In this document: in pieces, positions 16,393 to 26,078 of the stretch
Numbering within the stretch: position 1 is the stretch's first letter
Layout of the letters: each line of letters opens with the position of its first letter
Source: Sphingomonadales bacterium UBA7471
Lineage (GTDB): Bacteria; Pseudomonadota; Alphaproteobacteria; Sphingomonadales; Sphingomonadaceae
NCBI GenBank assembly: GCA_002479765.1
Contig: DLOZ01000004.1
Coordinates: forward strand, 110,795-174,794
Direction: 5' to 3'
DNA: 64,000 nt
Notes under the pieces: model-generated
Told to the model about the DNA's origin: nothing
Seen by the model: only the letters and a program-made list of their open reading frames with translations
Databases searched by the model: none
Translations under genes and position numbers: made by a program

Positions 16393-17295
16393 TTAGCCGA
16401 GTGCTTGAAGCGCCTTCATTACGGCGATGGATTGCTCGCCGCCTGACTGCGGTACCGTCTCACCGGTGCGGTCGATAATCTTGTCCCACGCCGCAGCAAA
16501 GCCTTCGACGTTGCGGTCTTCCGGACGAAGGGCAACACCCGGGGTCATTGTAACATAGGCTGCGTGATAGCCGCCACCGCCTGCGCCGATGATCATGTTG
16601 GTTGGCGCATCTTCGCTAACCAGATACAATGCGGCTGGGACCACGTTTTCCGGCGTGAACTGCTCGAACAGGCCTTCCGGGAAAATATCTTCGGTCATGC
16701 GCGTGCCTGCAACAGGTGCGAGCGAATTGACGCGGACATTATATTTGGCGCCTTCAAGGTGAAGTGTCTTCGTGAAGCCAGCCAATCCGAGCTTCGCTGC
16801 GCCATAATTGGCTTGGCCGAAATTGCCGTACAGACCGGTTGACGATGTGGTCATCAAGATGCGGCCATAGGCCTGATCGCGCATCGTATCCCAAACGGCC
16901 TTGGTGCAGTTTGCTGATCCCATGACATGGACCTGCAGCACCAGATTGAAGTCGGGCATGTCCATCTTGGCAAAGCTCTTGTCACGCAGGATGCCGGCAT
17001 TGTTGATCAACACATGCACGCCGCCCCATGCTTCTTTCGCCTTGGCGACCATTTCGACCATCTGCTCATATTCAGTGACGCTGCCGCCATTGGCCATGGC
17101 TTCACCGCCAGCAGACTTGATCTGCTCGACAACCTGAGCTGCTGCATCGGATGTGCCTGTGCCATCGCGCGCGCCACCCAAGTCATTGACCACCACTTTT
17201 GCCCCGCGCTTGGCGAGTTCAAGCGCATAGGCCTTGCCCAATCCACCGCCTGCACCGGTCACAATAGCGACTTTGTCTTTAAAATTGATGGTCAT
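16393..17295 (-). CDS. SDR oxidoreductase, multifunctional-enzyme type 3-hydroxyacyl-CoA dehydrogenase-like
   Basis: A 300-residue short-chain dehydrogenase whose N-terminal block resembles the dehydrogenase domain of peroxisomal multifunctional enzyme type 2 (HSD17B4): VAIVTGAGGGLGKAYALELAKRG then VVVNDLGGARDG. Seen: TGAGGGLG (13-20), NNAG (98-101), Ser151/152, Tyr164 and Lys168 in YGAAK. An Asp at 38 favours NAD. The last 60 residues are an extension beyond a minimal SDR. Likely role is 3-hydroxyacyl-CoA or hydroxysteroid oxidation. The hydratase partner is absent here. Confidence 0.82.
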   Translation of the reverse strand: MTINFKDKVAIVTGAGGGLGKAYALELAKRGAKVVVNDLGGARDGTGTSDAAAQVVEQIKSAGGEAMANGGSVTEYEQMVEMVAKAKEAWGGVHVLINNAGILRDKSFAKMDMPDFNLVLQVHVMGSANCTKAVWDTMRDQAYGRILMTTSSTGLYGNFGQANYGAAKLGLAGFTKTLHLEGAKYNVRVNSLAPVAGTRMTEDIFPEGLFEQFTPENVVPAALYLVSEDAPTNMIIGAGGGGYHAAYVTMTPGVALRPEDRNVEGFAAAWDKIIDRTGETVPQSGGEQSIAVMKALQALG

Positions 17296-17483
17296 ATAAT
17301 ATCTCCATAATCAGGGGCGAGCAAAGCCGCCGAAACACGCTGTGCCTTGGCATGGAGCGCCACTTGACGCAAGCGTAAAGCAAGGCGCGCGCTGCGTCAC
17401 AAAAGAGAATGATATAGATAAGTTTACGACATATAGGGCGTTTCTGGGCAAACCTGATTAAGAACCCCACATAGGAGCCAGTT

Positions 17484-18716
17484 ATGTATTCGGCGCGATT
17501 CACTGCTGTATTTGCGACTTTCGTGTCGCTTGTTTTGGCCGCGCCTGCAACTGCCGAGACGACAGGCAACGCGGGGTCAGCGTCTGAACGCGCTTTTGCG
17601 GAAATACCACAAGCTGAGCCGGTAAAGGCAGACCCTGAACCACAGTGGCAATTCACGCCGCGCTGGCGTTTCCAATATGATGTCGCGGCGTTGGATGGAC
17701 CAAATGGCCTGATCGGTATCGGTAATTTGGAGGGCATCCGCCGTGCGCGCGTTGGCGTGGATTTCAAAATGCCCCATGGTTTTGCCGCTCGCCTAGACAC
17801 CGAGCTTTCGACGGACCCAATCACATTGGCGGATGCCTATGTCCAATGGAGTAATAGCCGCTTTAAGGTCGTTTTAGGCCAGCAGAAGGCGCAACTTCCG
17901 CTCGACGAGGACACAGCCACGCTCAATACCAGCTTTTTGGAACGTGCAGCTTTTGTAAGCGCATTTGGCTATTCGCGGCGTATGGGCATTTCGGGACATT
18001 ATATCTCGGGCGATTTTGGCGTTTCGGGCGGGATTTATACCGATCCGCTGATTTTATTAAACGACGTTGCGACAAACAGCAGGTCCGTCGATGTCCGTGC
18101 GCACTGGTCTCCGCGATTTGCGAAGACGACAATGCATTTCGGTGCAGCCTATCACTGGCGCCACCTGAACGATATCGGGAATGCCCCCATACGCTACCTT
18201 AGCCGTCCAGCGCTTCGCATCACGGATACGCGCTATATTGGAACACCAGCGTTGTCTGTTGAGAAGGAGCAACGCTTTGGATTGGAGGCCGCAGCCGTTC
18301 ATGGCCGGTTGCATGTGGCATCTGAGGTACATTGGTTAAAGGCGCAACGTGATGGCTTGACTGACCCGATTTTTTTCGGGGCCTATGCAGAGGTCGGTGT
18401 CTTTGTAACCAAGGACAGCCGTCCCTTGAAGGGTGGGTTATTTGGAGCCATTAAACCGAGCAATCCTGTAGGCGGTGGAGGCATCGGCGCGTTACAATTC
18501 AATATACGCTATGACTTTTTAGACCTCAACAGCTCCGCGGTTATAGGCGGCGTGCAAAAAGGATATCTTGCTTCACTGATTTGGACGCCAGCCGAAAACT
18601 TTCGTCTTATGGGGCAATACGCCACACTCAATTATAGCGACGCGGATATATCCGTCTCAGGGCGCAGGGCCTACGGCGTCAACATATTTGCCGTACGGGC
18701 CCAGATTTCCTTCTAA
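17484..18716 (+). CDS. Outer-membrane porin, OprO/OprP-like
   Basis: A 410-residue protein with a Sec signal peptide (cleavage near APATA-ET), then alternating amphipathic strands ending in the outer-membrane C-terminal Phe (RAQISF). The segment GPNGLIGIGNLEGIRRARVGVD and the long WQFTPRWRFQYDVAAL strand resemble the polyphosphate/phosphate-selective porin O and P family. aggag lies just upstream of ATG 17484. Its stop overlaps that of phoB by three bases in convergent orientation, so it sits directly beside the phosphate regulon, which fits a phosphate-uptake role. I see no clear Pho box in its 188-bp leader. Confidence 0.75.
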   Translation: MYSARFTAVFATFVSLVLAAPATAETTGNAGSASERAFAEIPQAEPVKADPEPQWQFTPRWRFQYDVAALDGPNGLIGIGNLEGIRRARVGVDFKMPHGFAARLDTELSTDPITLADAYVQWSNSRFKVVLGQQKAQLPLDEDTATLNTSFLERAAFVSAFGYSRRMGISGHYISGDFGVSGGIYTDPLILLNDVATNSRSVDVRAHWSPRFAKTTMHFGAAYHWRHLNDIGNAPIRYLSRPALRITDTRYIGTPALSVEKEQRFGLEAAAVHGRLHVASEVHWLKAQRDGLTDPIFFGAYAEVGVFVTKDSRPLKGGLFGAIKPSNPVGGGGIGALQFNIRYDFLDLNSSAVIGGVQKGYLASLIWTPAENFRLMGQYATLNYSDADISVSGRRAYGVNIFAVRAQISF

Positions 18717-19408
18717 ACAGCGTCCTGATCAAGCGAATAACCTGCCGAACGCACCGTCCGGATGATATCGCTACTAAAGCCCTCATTCAGGGCCTTGCGC
18801 AAGCGGCGGATGTGGACGTCAACCGTACGTATTTCGATATCGCTGTCATGGCCCCAGACACTGTCCAAAAGGCGCTCACGCGAGAATACATGGCCTGGAT
18901 ATTCGAGGAAATGCTTGAGCAACCGGTATTCGGTTGGCCCAAGTGGAACCTGTTTTCCGCCGCGCTTTACCTTATGCGCGACCGTATCCATTTCGACGTC
19001 ACCAAAGCGCAATGCCTCGCCAGCGAGCGCAGGACGGACCCGGCGCAGGACGGCCTTTGCACGGGCGACCAATTCGCGTGGTGAAAAAGGCTTGGTGACA
19101 TAGTCATCAGCGCCGATTTCAAGCCCACGAATCCGGTCGTCTTCTTCGCCGCGCGCCGTCAACATGATGATTGGCACATTGGCGGTGTTGTCGGCTTTGC
19201 GTAATTGCCGGCACACTTCGATGCCCGATAGATTCTCCAACATCCAATCCAGCAAAACCAGATCGGGCGTGCGTTCTTTGGCCATCAGCAGCGCTTCTTC
19301 ACCGTCCCCGGTATGCTGAACATCGAACTCCTCGCGTTCGAAATGCCAGCGCACCAGCTCGGCCAGAGCACTATCGTCTTCAACCAAAAGCAACTGCGCC
19401 TTGGGCAT
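18713..19408 (-). CDS. phoB: Phosphate regulon response regulator PhoB
   Basis: A 231-residue OmpR/PhoB-family regulator. The receiver domain has acidic residues ED-D at 10-12, phospho-acceptor Asp54 (LLDWML) and Lys in VTKPFSP. The C-terminal winged helix includes LGPTEYRLLKHFLEYPG, SRERLLDSVWGHD and IRTVRSAGYSL. ATG 19408 (ggagag upstream) is preferred over the longer frame to 19444. It is the last gene of the phoR-pstSCAB-phoU-phoB unit, 13 bases after phoU. Confidence 0.95.
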   Translation of the reverse strand: MPKAQLLLVEDDSALAELVRWHFEREEFDVQHTGDGEEALLMAKERTPDLVLLDWMLENLSGIEVCRQLRKADNTANVPIIMLTARGEEDDRIRGLEIGADDYVTKPFSPRELVARAKAVLRRVRPALAGEALRFGDVEMDTVAHKVKRGGKQVPLGPTEYRLLKHFLEYPGHVFSRERLLDSVWGHDSDIEIRTVDVHIRRLRKALNEGFSSDIIRTVRSAGYSLDQDAV

Positions 19409-19421
19409 ATGTCTCTCCGCG

Positions 19422-20093
19422 TTAAGCGTCAGGAAGGTTTTCACCTGTTTCGGTAAAATAAATCATCTGGGCAACATTGGTGGTGTGATCACCGATACGT
19501 TCCAAATTCTTTGCGGTGAAAAGCAAGTGCGCAACCTCCGTCGCGTTTTCGGGGTTTTTCACAACATAAGCGACGAAGTCGACAAACAGATCTTTGTTCA
19601 GCTGGTCCACAACATCATCGCGTACAGTTACAGCACGGGCAAGATCGACGTCCCGCTTTGCATAAGCGTCCATCGCGGTGCGGATCATTTCCACAACGAT
19701 TTCGCCCATCCGGCCAAGCTGAACCATGGCGGACGAGGGAATTTTGCCATTCATTTTGGGAACACGTTTAGCGATGTTTTTCGCGTAATCACCAATACGT
19801 TCAATAACCGCAGACATTTTGAGTGCGGCGATAAGCTCACGCAAATCGTCGGCCATCGGTGCGCGTAAGGCAATGGTGCGCACAACCAAGCGTTCGACGT
19901 CGGTCTCAAGAGTGTCGATCACTTTGTCTTCAGCACGAACGGAGGCCGCCAGCTCGACGTCATGCTCCGATAACGCTTTCATGGCCGCAACTAAAGCGGA
20001 CTCGGCGCGCGCACCCATCTCGGCGATGAGGCCGCGGATTTCGTCCATGTCATCGTCAAACGCGCTAATGGTGTGCCTTGTGCCTGTGCTCAT
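19422..20093 (-). CDS. phoU: Phosphate signalling complex protein PhoU
   Basis: A 223-residue all-helical protein with two PhoU repeats, each carrying an E/D-x3-D metal-binding motif, as in VRTIALRAPMADDLRELIAALKM and HLLFTAKNLERIGDH. PhoU links PstSCAB to PhoR and represses the Pho regulon when phosphate is plentiful. It lies 11 bases after pstB and before phoB in the same transcription unit. Confidence 0.95.
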   Translation of the reverse strand: MSTGTRHTISAFDDDMDEIRGLIAEMGARAESALVAAMKALSEHDVELAASVRAEDKVIDTLETDVERLVVRTIALRAPMADDLRELIAALKMSAVIERIGDYAKNIAKRVPKMNGKIPSSAMVQLGRMGEIVVEMIRTAMDAYAKRDVDLARAVTVRDDVVDQLNKDLFVDFVAYVVKNPENATEVAHLLFTAKNLERIGDHTTNVAQMIYFTETGENLPDA

Positions 20094-20104
20094 GCTATCA
20101 ATTC

Positions 20105-20899
20105 CTAACCGTAGCGGCCTGTAATATAATCCTTAGTGCGGTCTTCCCGTGGATTGGTAAAGATTTCGGATGTCTCACCAAATTCAATGAGATTACCCAA
20201 ATGGAAGAATGCGGTGCGTTGTGACACACGCGCCGCCTGCTGCATATTATGCGTCACGATGATGATAGCATATTTTCCGCGCAGGTCGTGGATTAACTCC
20301 TCAATCCGCGCCGTCGCGATGGGATCGAGCGCCGAACACGGTTCGTCCATCAAAATGACTTCGGGATCAACGGCAATGGCGCGGGCGATGCATAAACGCT
20401 GCTGCTGACCGCCGGAGAGCGCAGTGCCGCTTTCATTCAGCCGATCTTTGACCTCGGTCCACAAACCGGCCCGGGTAAGCGAACCTTCTACGATCTGGTC
20501 CAGCTCTGCCTTGCCGCTCGCCAGCCCGTGGATCCGCGGGCCATAAGCGACATTGTCATAAATGGATTTGGGAAACGGATTTGGTTTCTGGAAAACCATA
20601 CCGACGCGGGCGCGCAATTGTACGACGTCCATCGACGATGCATAGATATCCTGCCCATCGAGCAAAATCTCGCCTTCGACGCGCGCACCAATCACGGTGT
20701 CGTTCATGCGGTTAAGTGACCGTAGGAAGGTCGACTTACCACAGCCCGACGGGCCAATGAAGGCAGTCACATTGTCGCGGTCGACGTCGATGGATACGTT
20801 GTTTATCGCTTGTTTATCGCCATAAAAAACATTCACATTGCGCGTGGATATTTTCGGATTTCCGGGGTTTTCGCCCACATTAACGTCCTTTTTGTTCAT
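20105..20899 (-). CDS. pstB: Phosphate ABC transporter ATP-binding protein PstB
   Basis: A 264-residue ABC ATPase. Seen: Walker A GPSGCGKST, Q-loop MVFQKPNPFPKSIYDN, signature LSGGQQQR, Walker B VILMDEP and the switch His in IIIVTHNMQQA. The PNPFP and SIYDNVAYGPR segments are diagnostic for PstB. It energises phosphate import through PstCA. It follows pstA after 3 bases. Confidence 0.96.
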   Translation of the reverse strand: MNKKDVNVGENPGNPKISTRNVNVFYGDKQAINNVSIDVDRDNVTAFIGPSGCGKSTFLRSLNRMNDTVIGARVEGEILLDGQDIYASSMDVVQLRARVGMVFQKPNPFPKSIYDNVAYGPRIHGLASGKAELDQIVEGSLTRAGLWTEVKDRLNESGTALSGGQQQRLCIARAIAVDPEVILMDEPCSALDPIATARIEELIHDLRGKYAIIIVTHNMQQAARVSQRTAFFHLGNLIEFGETSEIFTNPREDRTKDYITGRYG

Positions 20900-20902
20900 A
20901 AA

Positions 20903-22168
20903 TCACCACCGCGTTTCAAAACGGTTGCGAAGATAAATGGCCAAAGCGTTCATTCCCAGCAGGAATATCAGCAACACAATGATTGCCGCACTGGTTTTTT
21001 CGACAAAGCCTTGGTTGACTTCATCCGACCACAGGTAAATCTGCACCGGCAATGCCGTGGCGGCATCTGTAAAGCCTTCAGGCGCCGCCGGAATGAAGGC
21101 GCGCATACCGATCATCAGCAGTGGCGCCGTTTCTCCAAGCGCACGCGCCATACCGATGATGGTGCCCGTTAGGATGCCAGGCAGAGCAAGTGGCAGAACA
21201 TGGTGGAAAACGACTTGAACAGGTGACGCGCCGATACCTAACGCCGCTTCACGGATCGACGGCGGCACGGATTTGACCGCGTTACGGCCGGCAATGACGA
21301 TGACGGGCATTGTCATCAATGCGAGTGTTAACCCGCCCACCAATGCGGAAGATCGCGGCATGCCGAAGATCGTGAGAAACACGGCGAGGCCTAAAAGACC
21401 AAAGATGATCGATGGAACAGCGGCCAGATTGTTGATCGACACTTCTATCATGTCCGTCAGCCGGTTTTTCGGCGCATATTCTTCCAAATATAACGCCGCG
21501 AGGACGCCGACGGGAAAGGCGAGCAACAGGGTAATCGCCATCGTCATCAGCGATCCCTTGAACGCAGCCCAAATGCCAACCGCAGATGGGTCCGTCGCAT
21601 CGGCACCTGTTAGGAATGTCCAGTTAAAGCCCGTGCGCAAAGCGTCTTTTTCAGAAAGTGCGGAAACCGTCTTTTCCGCGGCCGGCTCGCCTTGGCGTTT
21701 GAATGCGACGTCCAATCGGGAATCTGCTGGCAACCAAAGCGTTTGTTTGGACGTCACCAGTTCGGGATTGTCTATCAACATCTGTCGCACATTTTCAGCT
21801 GCGGCGGATGTCAGTAGGCTGTCGCCCAAGCCAGCATATTGTTGCCCAACAGCCAATTCGACGAGGCCGGGAATGTCCATGGAATTCAATGCCGCATCGG
21901 CATTTGGGCCCGTCACGGATGCTGCGGTCGCGCCAGAGGTGAGTGCCGGAAAATCGAACTCTACGGCGATTTCTGTACGCTGGAAGCCACGCAGGCCTTG
22001 GCCAAGCATGGTGAACAACAAAAACGCAAGGAAAAGCGTCGATAGCGCGACCGCCATAAAGCCCATAGCTTTAAAGCGTCGCTCAGCCGCATAACGGCTG
22101 GCAATACGCTTTTGCATAATGTGCCCGTTCCAGTCGGTCGGGCTTGGGTCGATGACGGCTTTATTCAT
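20903..22168 (-). CDS. pstA: Phosphate ABC transporter permease PstA
   Basis: A 421-residue inner-membrane permease with one N-terminal helix, a long periplasmic region (roughly residues 60-190) and a C-terminal six-helix permease domain containing the EAA-type loop REAALGIGASPVQVVFHHVLPLALPGILTG. It is longer than the E. coli protein (296 residues) because of the N-terminal periplasmic insertion, a pattern seen in alphaproteobacterial PstA. ATG 22168 (gggaag upstream) overlaps the pstC stop by eight bases. Confidence 0.92.
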   Translation of the reverse strand: MNKAVIDPSPTDWNGHIMQKRIASRYAAERRFKAMGFMAVALSTLFLAFLLFTMLGQGLRGFQRTEIAVEFDFPALTSGATAASVTGPNADAALNSMDIPGLVELAVGQQYAGLGDSLLTSAAAENVRQMLIDNPELVTSKQTLWLPADSRLDVAFKRQGEPAAEKTVSALSEKDALRTGFNWTFLTGADATDPSAVGIWAAFKGSLMTMAITLLLAFPVGVLAALYLEEYAPKNRLTDMIEVSINNLAAVPSIIFGLLGLAVFLTIFGMPRSSALVGGLTLALMTMPVIVIAGRNAVKSVPPSIREAALGIGASPVQVVFHHVLPLALPGILTGTIIGMARALGETAPLLMIGMRAFIPAAPEGFTDAATALPVQIYLWSDEVNQGFVEKTSAAIIVLLIFLLGMNALAIYLRNRFETRW

Positions 22169-23549
22169 ATGCTTCCCGGTATTTTTTGACGACCCGCAAT
22201 GCGACATAATTCAGAAAGAACGTGGTGATGAACAACGCCAGTCCAAGCGCGAACGCGGCAAGCGTATGCGGGCTGCCAAAATCCTGATCGCCGGTCAAAA
22301 GCGCGACGATCTGGACGGTAATGGTGGTGATGGTGTCGAAAGGATTTGCAGTCAAGTTCGCGGTGTAGCCTGCGGCCATCACCACAATCATCGTCTCGCC
22401 AATCGCGCGGCTGACGGCGAGCAATATGCCGCCGACCACGCCCGGAAGTGCGGCTGGTAGGAGTACCTGTTTAATGGTTTCGCTCTTGGTCGCGCCCATG
22501 GCCAAGCTGCCATCCCGCATCGCGTTGGGAACTGCAGCAATGCTGTCATCCGACATCGACGATACCAATGGAATAATCATCACGCCCATAACGATACCTG
22601 CAGCAAGCGCATTGTCAGATGCTGCGTTGCTGACACCCAGCATGACCGCAAAGTCGCGCACGGCTGGTGCCACGGTTAACGCCGCAAAATAACCATATAC
22701 CACGGTGGGCACGCCAGCGAGAATTTCCAGAATGGGCTTCATCCATTTGCGCACATTCGCGGACGCATATTGCGTCAGGAAAATAGCGCTCATCAGACCA
22801 AGCGGAATGGCGACGATCATCGCGATAATCGCGCCAATGAAAATCGTGCCCCAGAACAATGGTATGGCGCCATAGCCATTGTCCGCGCCAGGCGTGACAA
22901 CCGATTTCGGATTCCAGTCGGTTCCAAAAAGAAATTCAAATGGCGACACCATTGAGAAGAAGCGCCAGGATTCAAATATCAACGAGGCGAAGATGCCAAG
23001 CGTTGTGATGATGGCGATAAGCGAAGCCAAAAGCAGCCCGAACATAATAACGCGCTCGACCTTACCGCGCGCGCGAAAATCGGGTTTCAGACGGGTAAAG
23101 GCAAAAGCCCCACCAGCAAAAAACAGTAGCAACGTGGCTGCCACGCCCAGCCATTTATAATAAGACAAAGCGCCCCGGTATAAGGGAACCAGCTTTCCAC
23201 TCATGTCCTGAAACGCGGTCGTTTGGAAACCCTGCGCAATGGCGCGTGCTTCAGACAATATCGCTGCGCGGGCAAAGGTGTCTTGCGGCAATTCGGCTGC
23301 TGCGGGTGCCGACAATACCATATTGGTAACGAGTGCAGGCGAAACAGATTGCCAGATCAGCATGAACAACAGCGCAGGCGTAACGGCGCATATCGCCACA
23401 AACCAGCCATGATAATAAGGCAGGCTGTTCACGGTGCCGCGCGGGCCACCCTTTGCGTTGCGGACGAAACCCGACGCGCGGGCACGCCCAACGATCCAGC
23501 CAATGAGGCCGAGGCCAAGGACAAGGAAGAGCAAAGCCGTTCCGGTCAT
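22161..23549 (-). CDS. pstC: Phosphate ABC transporter permease PstC
   Basis: A 462-residue permease. Seen: FGTDWNPKSVVTPGADNGYGAIPLFWGTI and the loop MRDGSLAMGATKSETIKQVLLPAALPGVVGG, both standard for PstC. Like PstA it carries an extended N-terminal part with extra helices and a periplasmic segment. The frame is open to 23609. ATG 23549 (MTGTALLFL) is chosen by family alignment, with ggggg about 14 bases upstream, so the start is less certain. Confidence 0.92.
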   Translation of the reverse strand: MTGTALLFLVLGLGLIGWIVGRARASGFVRNAKGGPRGTVNSLPYYHGWFVAICAVTPALLFMLIWQSVSPALVTNMVLSAPAAAELPQDTFARAAILSEARAIAQGFQTTAFQDMSGKLVPLYRGALSYYKWLGVAATLLLFFAGGAFAFTRLKPDFRARGKVERVIMFGLLLASLIAIITTLGIFASLIFESWRFFSMVSPFEFLFGTDWNPKSVVTPGADNGYGAIPLFWGTIFIGAIIAMIVAIPLGLMSAIFLTQYASANVRKWMKPILEILAGVPTVVYGYFAALTVAPAVRDFAVMLGVSNAASDNALAAGIVMGVMIIPLVSSMSDDSIAAVPNAMRDGSLAMGATKSETIKQVLLPAALPGVVGGILLAVSRAIGETMIVVMAAGYTANLTANPFDTITTITVQIVALLTGDQDFGSPHTLAAFALGLALFITTFFLNYVALRVVKKYREAYE

Positions 23550-23676
23550 AAACTTAACATTGCCCCCTTGGACCAAAATTGGCCGAATTCCGCTGAATAC
23601 CGAACCCAAAATAGCAATGGGCTTGGATCAAACAGAGATTCGATCCAAGTCCATAGACGCGATGATTGTTGCAGAT

Positions 23677-24729
23677 TTATTTCAAATCTGCGCCCGTCAT
23701 GGCATTGAGGCTGTTTGCAGCTTCAGTTGCCGCTTTATAGTCCGCATCGGTGGATGCAATCATGCCCAATTTGGTCAGATATCCGCCAACTGCGCCGCCC
23801 TTAAGGAACTCGGCAATAAATTCCTTGATGCCGGGAATTTTGTCGATGTGGGCTTTTTTAACATAGATGAACATCTTGCGTGCGCCGGGATAGCTACCAT
23901 CCGAAATCGTTGCGATCGTGGGGCTGACTCCGTCCATCACGACACCGTGCACCTTGGATGCATTTTCTTCCATGTAGCTGTAACCGAACACACCCACCAT
24001 GTTGGGGTTGGAATCGAGCTTCTGCACGATCAGGTTATCGTTTTCGCCTTGCTCCTTAAAAGCGCCATCGGTGCGGATTTCCGTGCAAATGGCCTTATAT
24101 TTGTCTTCGTCGGTGTCCTTCAGCGCCTTCATTGCAGCGTCGGATTTGCAACCGACTTCCATGATCAGCTCATGGAATGAATCGCGCGTACCCGAAGTCG
24201 TTGGCGGGCCATATACCGAGATTGGCAATTTGGGCAGCGACGGGTTCACGTCCGACCAGAGCTTTGCGGTCTGTGGCTTACCGAACGGATTAGCTGCCAG
24301 CGCCTTGTAGACGTCAGCCGTCGACAATGCGAACTTTGCGCCCTTGTTCGATTGTGCCAGCGCCAAACCGTCAATGCCAATCTGAACTTCGATAATGTCC
24401 TTAACGCCATTCTTCTGGCAATTTTCGAATTCGCTCTTCTTCATGCGACGTGAAGCATTTGCGATGTCTGGTGTCTCTGCGCCTACGCCTTTGCAGAATT
24501 GTTCAATTCCGCCGCCGGTTCCGGTCGACTCCAGAACGGGTGATTTGCGCGATGTGTCTGCCTTTGCGAACGCTTCGGCTGCTGCTTTTGCGAATGGAAA
24601 TACCGTCGATGAACCCACAATGCGGATTTCCTGACGCGAGCCGCCAGCGGCCCCACCCGTGCTTGCCTGGTCATTACATGCCGCGAGCGCGAGCGCGCTG
24701 ATAGCAACAAGTGAAATTTTCTTAATCAT
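23677..24729 (-). CDS. pstS: Phosphate-binding protein PstS, lipoprotein
   Basis: A 350-residue periplasmic phosphate receptor with a lipoprotein signal (ALALAAC, Cys18). Seen: the phosphate loop around IVGSSTVFPFAKAAAEAF, STGTGGGIEQFC and the TSGTRDSFHELI motif. It is encoded directly before pstC with a 127-bp gap, and a Pho box lies about 90 bases upstream. It is the high-affinity binding protein for the PstCAB transporter. Confidence 0.95.
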   Translation of the reverse strand: MIKKISLVAISALALAACNDQASTGGAAGGSRQEIRIVGSSTVFPFAKAAAEAFAKADTSRKSPVLESTGTGGGIEQFCKGVGAETPDIANASRRMKKSEFENCQKNGVKDIIEVQIGIDGLALAQSNKGAKFALSTADVYKALAANPFGKPQTAKLWSDVNPSLPKLPISVYGPPTTSGTRDSFHELIMEVGCKSDAAMKALKDTDEDKYKAICTEIRTDGAFKEQGENDNLIVQKLDSNPNMVGVFGYSYMEENASKVHGVVMDGVSPTIATISDGSYPGARKMFIYVKKAHIDKIPGIKEFIAEFLKGGAVGGYLTKLGMIASTDADYKAATEAANSLNAMTGADLK

Positions 24730-24818
24730 AACTGTTGTCCCTATGGTGGATTCAATACAGAAAAAAATGCGCTCTTGGCGTCATTAGCGGGTGCAGATGG
24801 CTGATAAATGACCCTTAT

Positions 24819-24836
24819 ATTACATTATCATGACAG
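24819..24836 (-). promoter_or_regulatory. Pho box upstream of pstS
   Basis: On the minus strand CTGTCAT (24836-24830) is followed four bases later by ATGTAAT (24825-24819). These are two half-sites in direct repeat with the 11-bp period of PhoB sites. The first matches the consensus perfectly and the second at five of seven. It lies between the phoR stop and pstS, giving pstS its own PhoB-activated promoter inside the operon. Confidence 0.75.
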
Positions 24837-26078
24837 TCATGCCGGTGCAACGGGCAGCAGGATCGACACAGTTGTGCCTTTTCCCACCGTGCTGCGGATT
24901 TCCAGATGGCCGCGGTGCCGGTCCACAATATGTTTGACCAGGCTAAGGCCCAGACCCGTTCCGCCAACCAGCCGACTGCGCCCCGAATCCACGCGATAAA
25001 AACGCTCGGTCAGTCGCGGCAAATGTTCAGGCGCAATCCCGTCGCCTTCATCCGCAACTGCGAAGTTCAGCATGGCGCCGGATCGTGACGACACAAGCGA
25101 GACCAGAACCGGGGTGCCGTCTTTTCCATATTTCATGGCATTATTCAGGATATTACTGGCAAGCTGCCGCAATTGCCCAGCATCGCCAATCACTGCGGGT
25201 AAATCCGCGGTGATGTCGACCGCAATATCCGCGCCGCGGTCCTTTTGGCTGTTGCGAAGCTGGTCCACCGTTTCCATCACGATCTGGGCAAAATCGACGG
25301 GTGTTTGTGGCGGGTCATATTTCTCGGCTTCAATACGGCTAAGCGACATAAGGTCGCGCACCAACGCCTGCATGCGATCTGTTTCTTGTGCCATTATCCC
25401 TAAGAATCGACGGCGTGTGGCGGGGTCGTCGCCAGCAGCGGGGTCATCCAATGTTTCGATGAATCCTTTAACAGCGGCGAGTGGCGTCAACAGTTCGTGG
25501 CTGGCATTGGCAACGAAATCAACGCGCATCTTCTCGGCCGCTTGCGTGCCACTGCGGTCGGCCAAATGGACGATTTTCTGTCCCGGTCCCATCGTCTGGA
25601 TACGCATTTCCCAAAGCTGGTTTTTCTGGCCGATACCCGTAAGTTTTATGGGGTGGCCGCTGTGCTGGGCATCAGGATCAGACAGCCGCTCGATTGCTCC
25701 CGCATGCCGAAATGCCATTCGGACATTTTGACCAACAATATTGCTCCCCAATAAACGCAACGCGACCATATTCGCAGCCGTGACGCGCGCGTTTTCGACC
25801 ATCAATATCGCATCGGTGGATGCATCGATAAACGCCTGCAACTGGGGGTGCGACGTGATTGAGGCTGCATCGATTGCCCGCGGTTCGTCTGACCGCGGCG
25901 TATCAATAACGGCTTCATCATGGTCATGCCCTTCGGCGACAACGAACAAAGCAATCAGCATGGATACGAACACCACAAGGATGCGTTCGGCGATACCAAG
26001 CATTTGCCCTGCAAAAACGGCGCCGACAAAAGCAAGGCCAAAGGCAAAAAGCACGCGGGGAGAAAACCAACTGTTCAC
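24837..26078 (-). CDS. phoR: Phosphate regulon sensor histidine kinase PhoR
   Basis: A 413-residue membrane kinase: two N-terminal hydrophobic helices (about 8-48), a PAS-like domain (about 78-170), a DHp domain with His194 in ASHELLTPLAAVKG, and a catalytic domain with N box NNAMKYG, G1 DEGDGIAPEHL, F box ERFYRVD and G2 GGTGLGLSLV. The H-box Arg of the usual SHELRTPL is Leu here. Order and orientation with pstSCAB-phoU-phoB support PhoR. It phosphorylates PhoB when phosphate is scarce. Confidence 0.93.
   Translation of the reverse strand: MNSWFSPRVLFAFGLAFVGAVFAGQMLGIAERILVVFVSMLIALFVVAEGHDHDEAVIDTPRSDEPRAIDAASITSHPQLQAFIDASTDAILMVENARVTAANMVALRLLGSNIVGQNVRMAFRHAGAIERLSDPDAQHSGHPIKLTGIGQKNQLWEMRIQTMGPGQKIVHLADRSGTQAAEKMRVDFVANASHELLTPLAAVKGFIETLDDPAAGDDPATRRRFLGIMAQETDRMQALVRDLMSLSRIEAEKYDPPQTPVDFAQIVMETVDQLRNSQKDRGADIAVDITADLPAVIGDAGQLRQLASNILNNAMKYGKDGTPVLVSLVSSRSGAMLNFAVADEGDGIAPEHLPRLTERFYRVDSGRSRLVGGTGLGLSLVKHIVDRHRGHLEIRSTVGKGTTVSILLPVAPA

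Noticed and set aside
17296..17483. Pho box for the OprO/P-like porin
   Set aside because: No pair of CTGTCAT-like half-sites with 11-bp spacing is visible, so phosphate control is inferred from location only.
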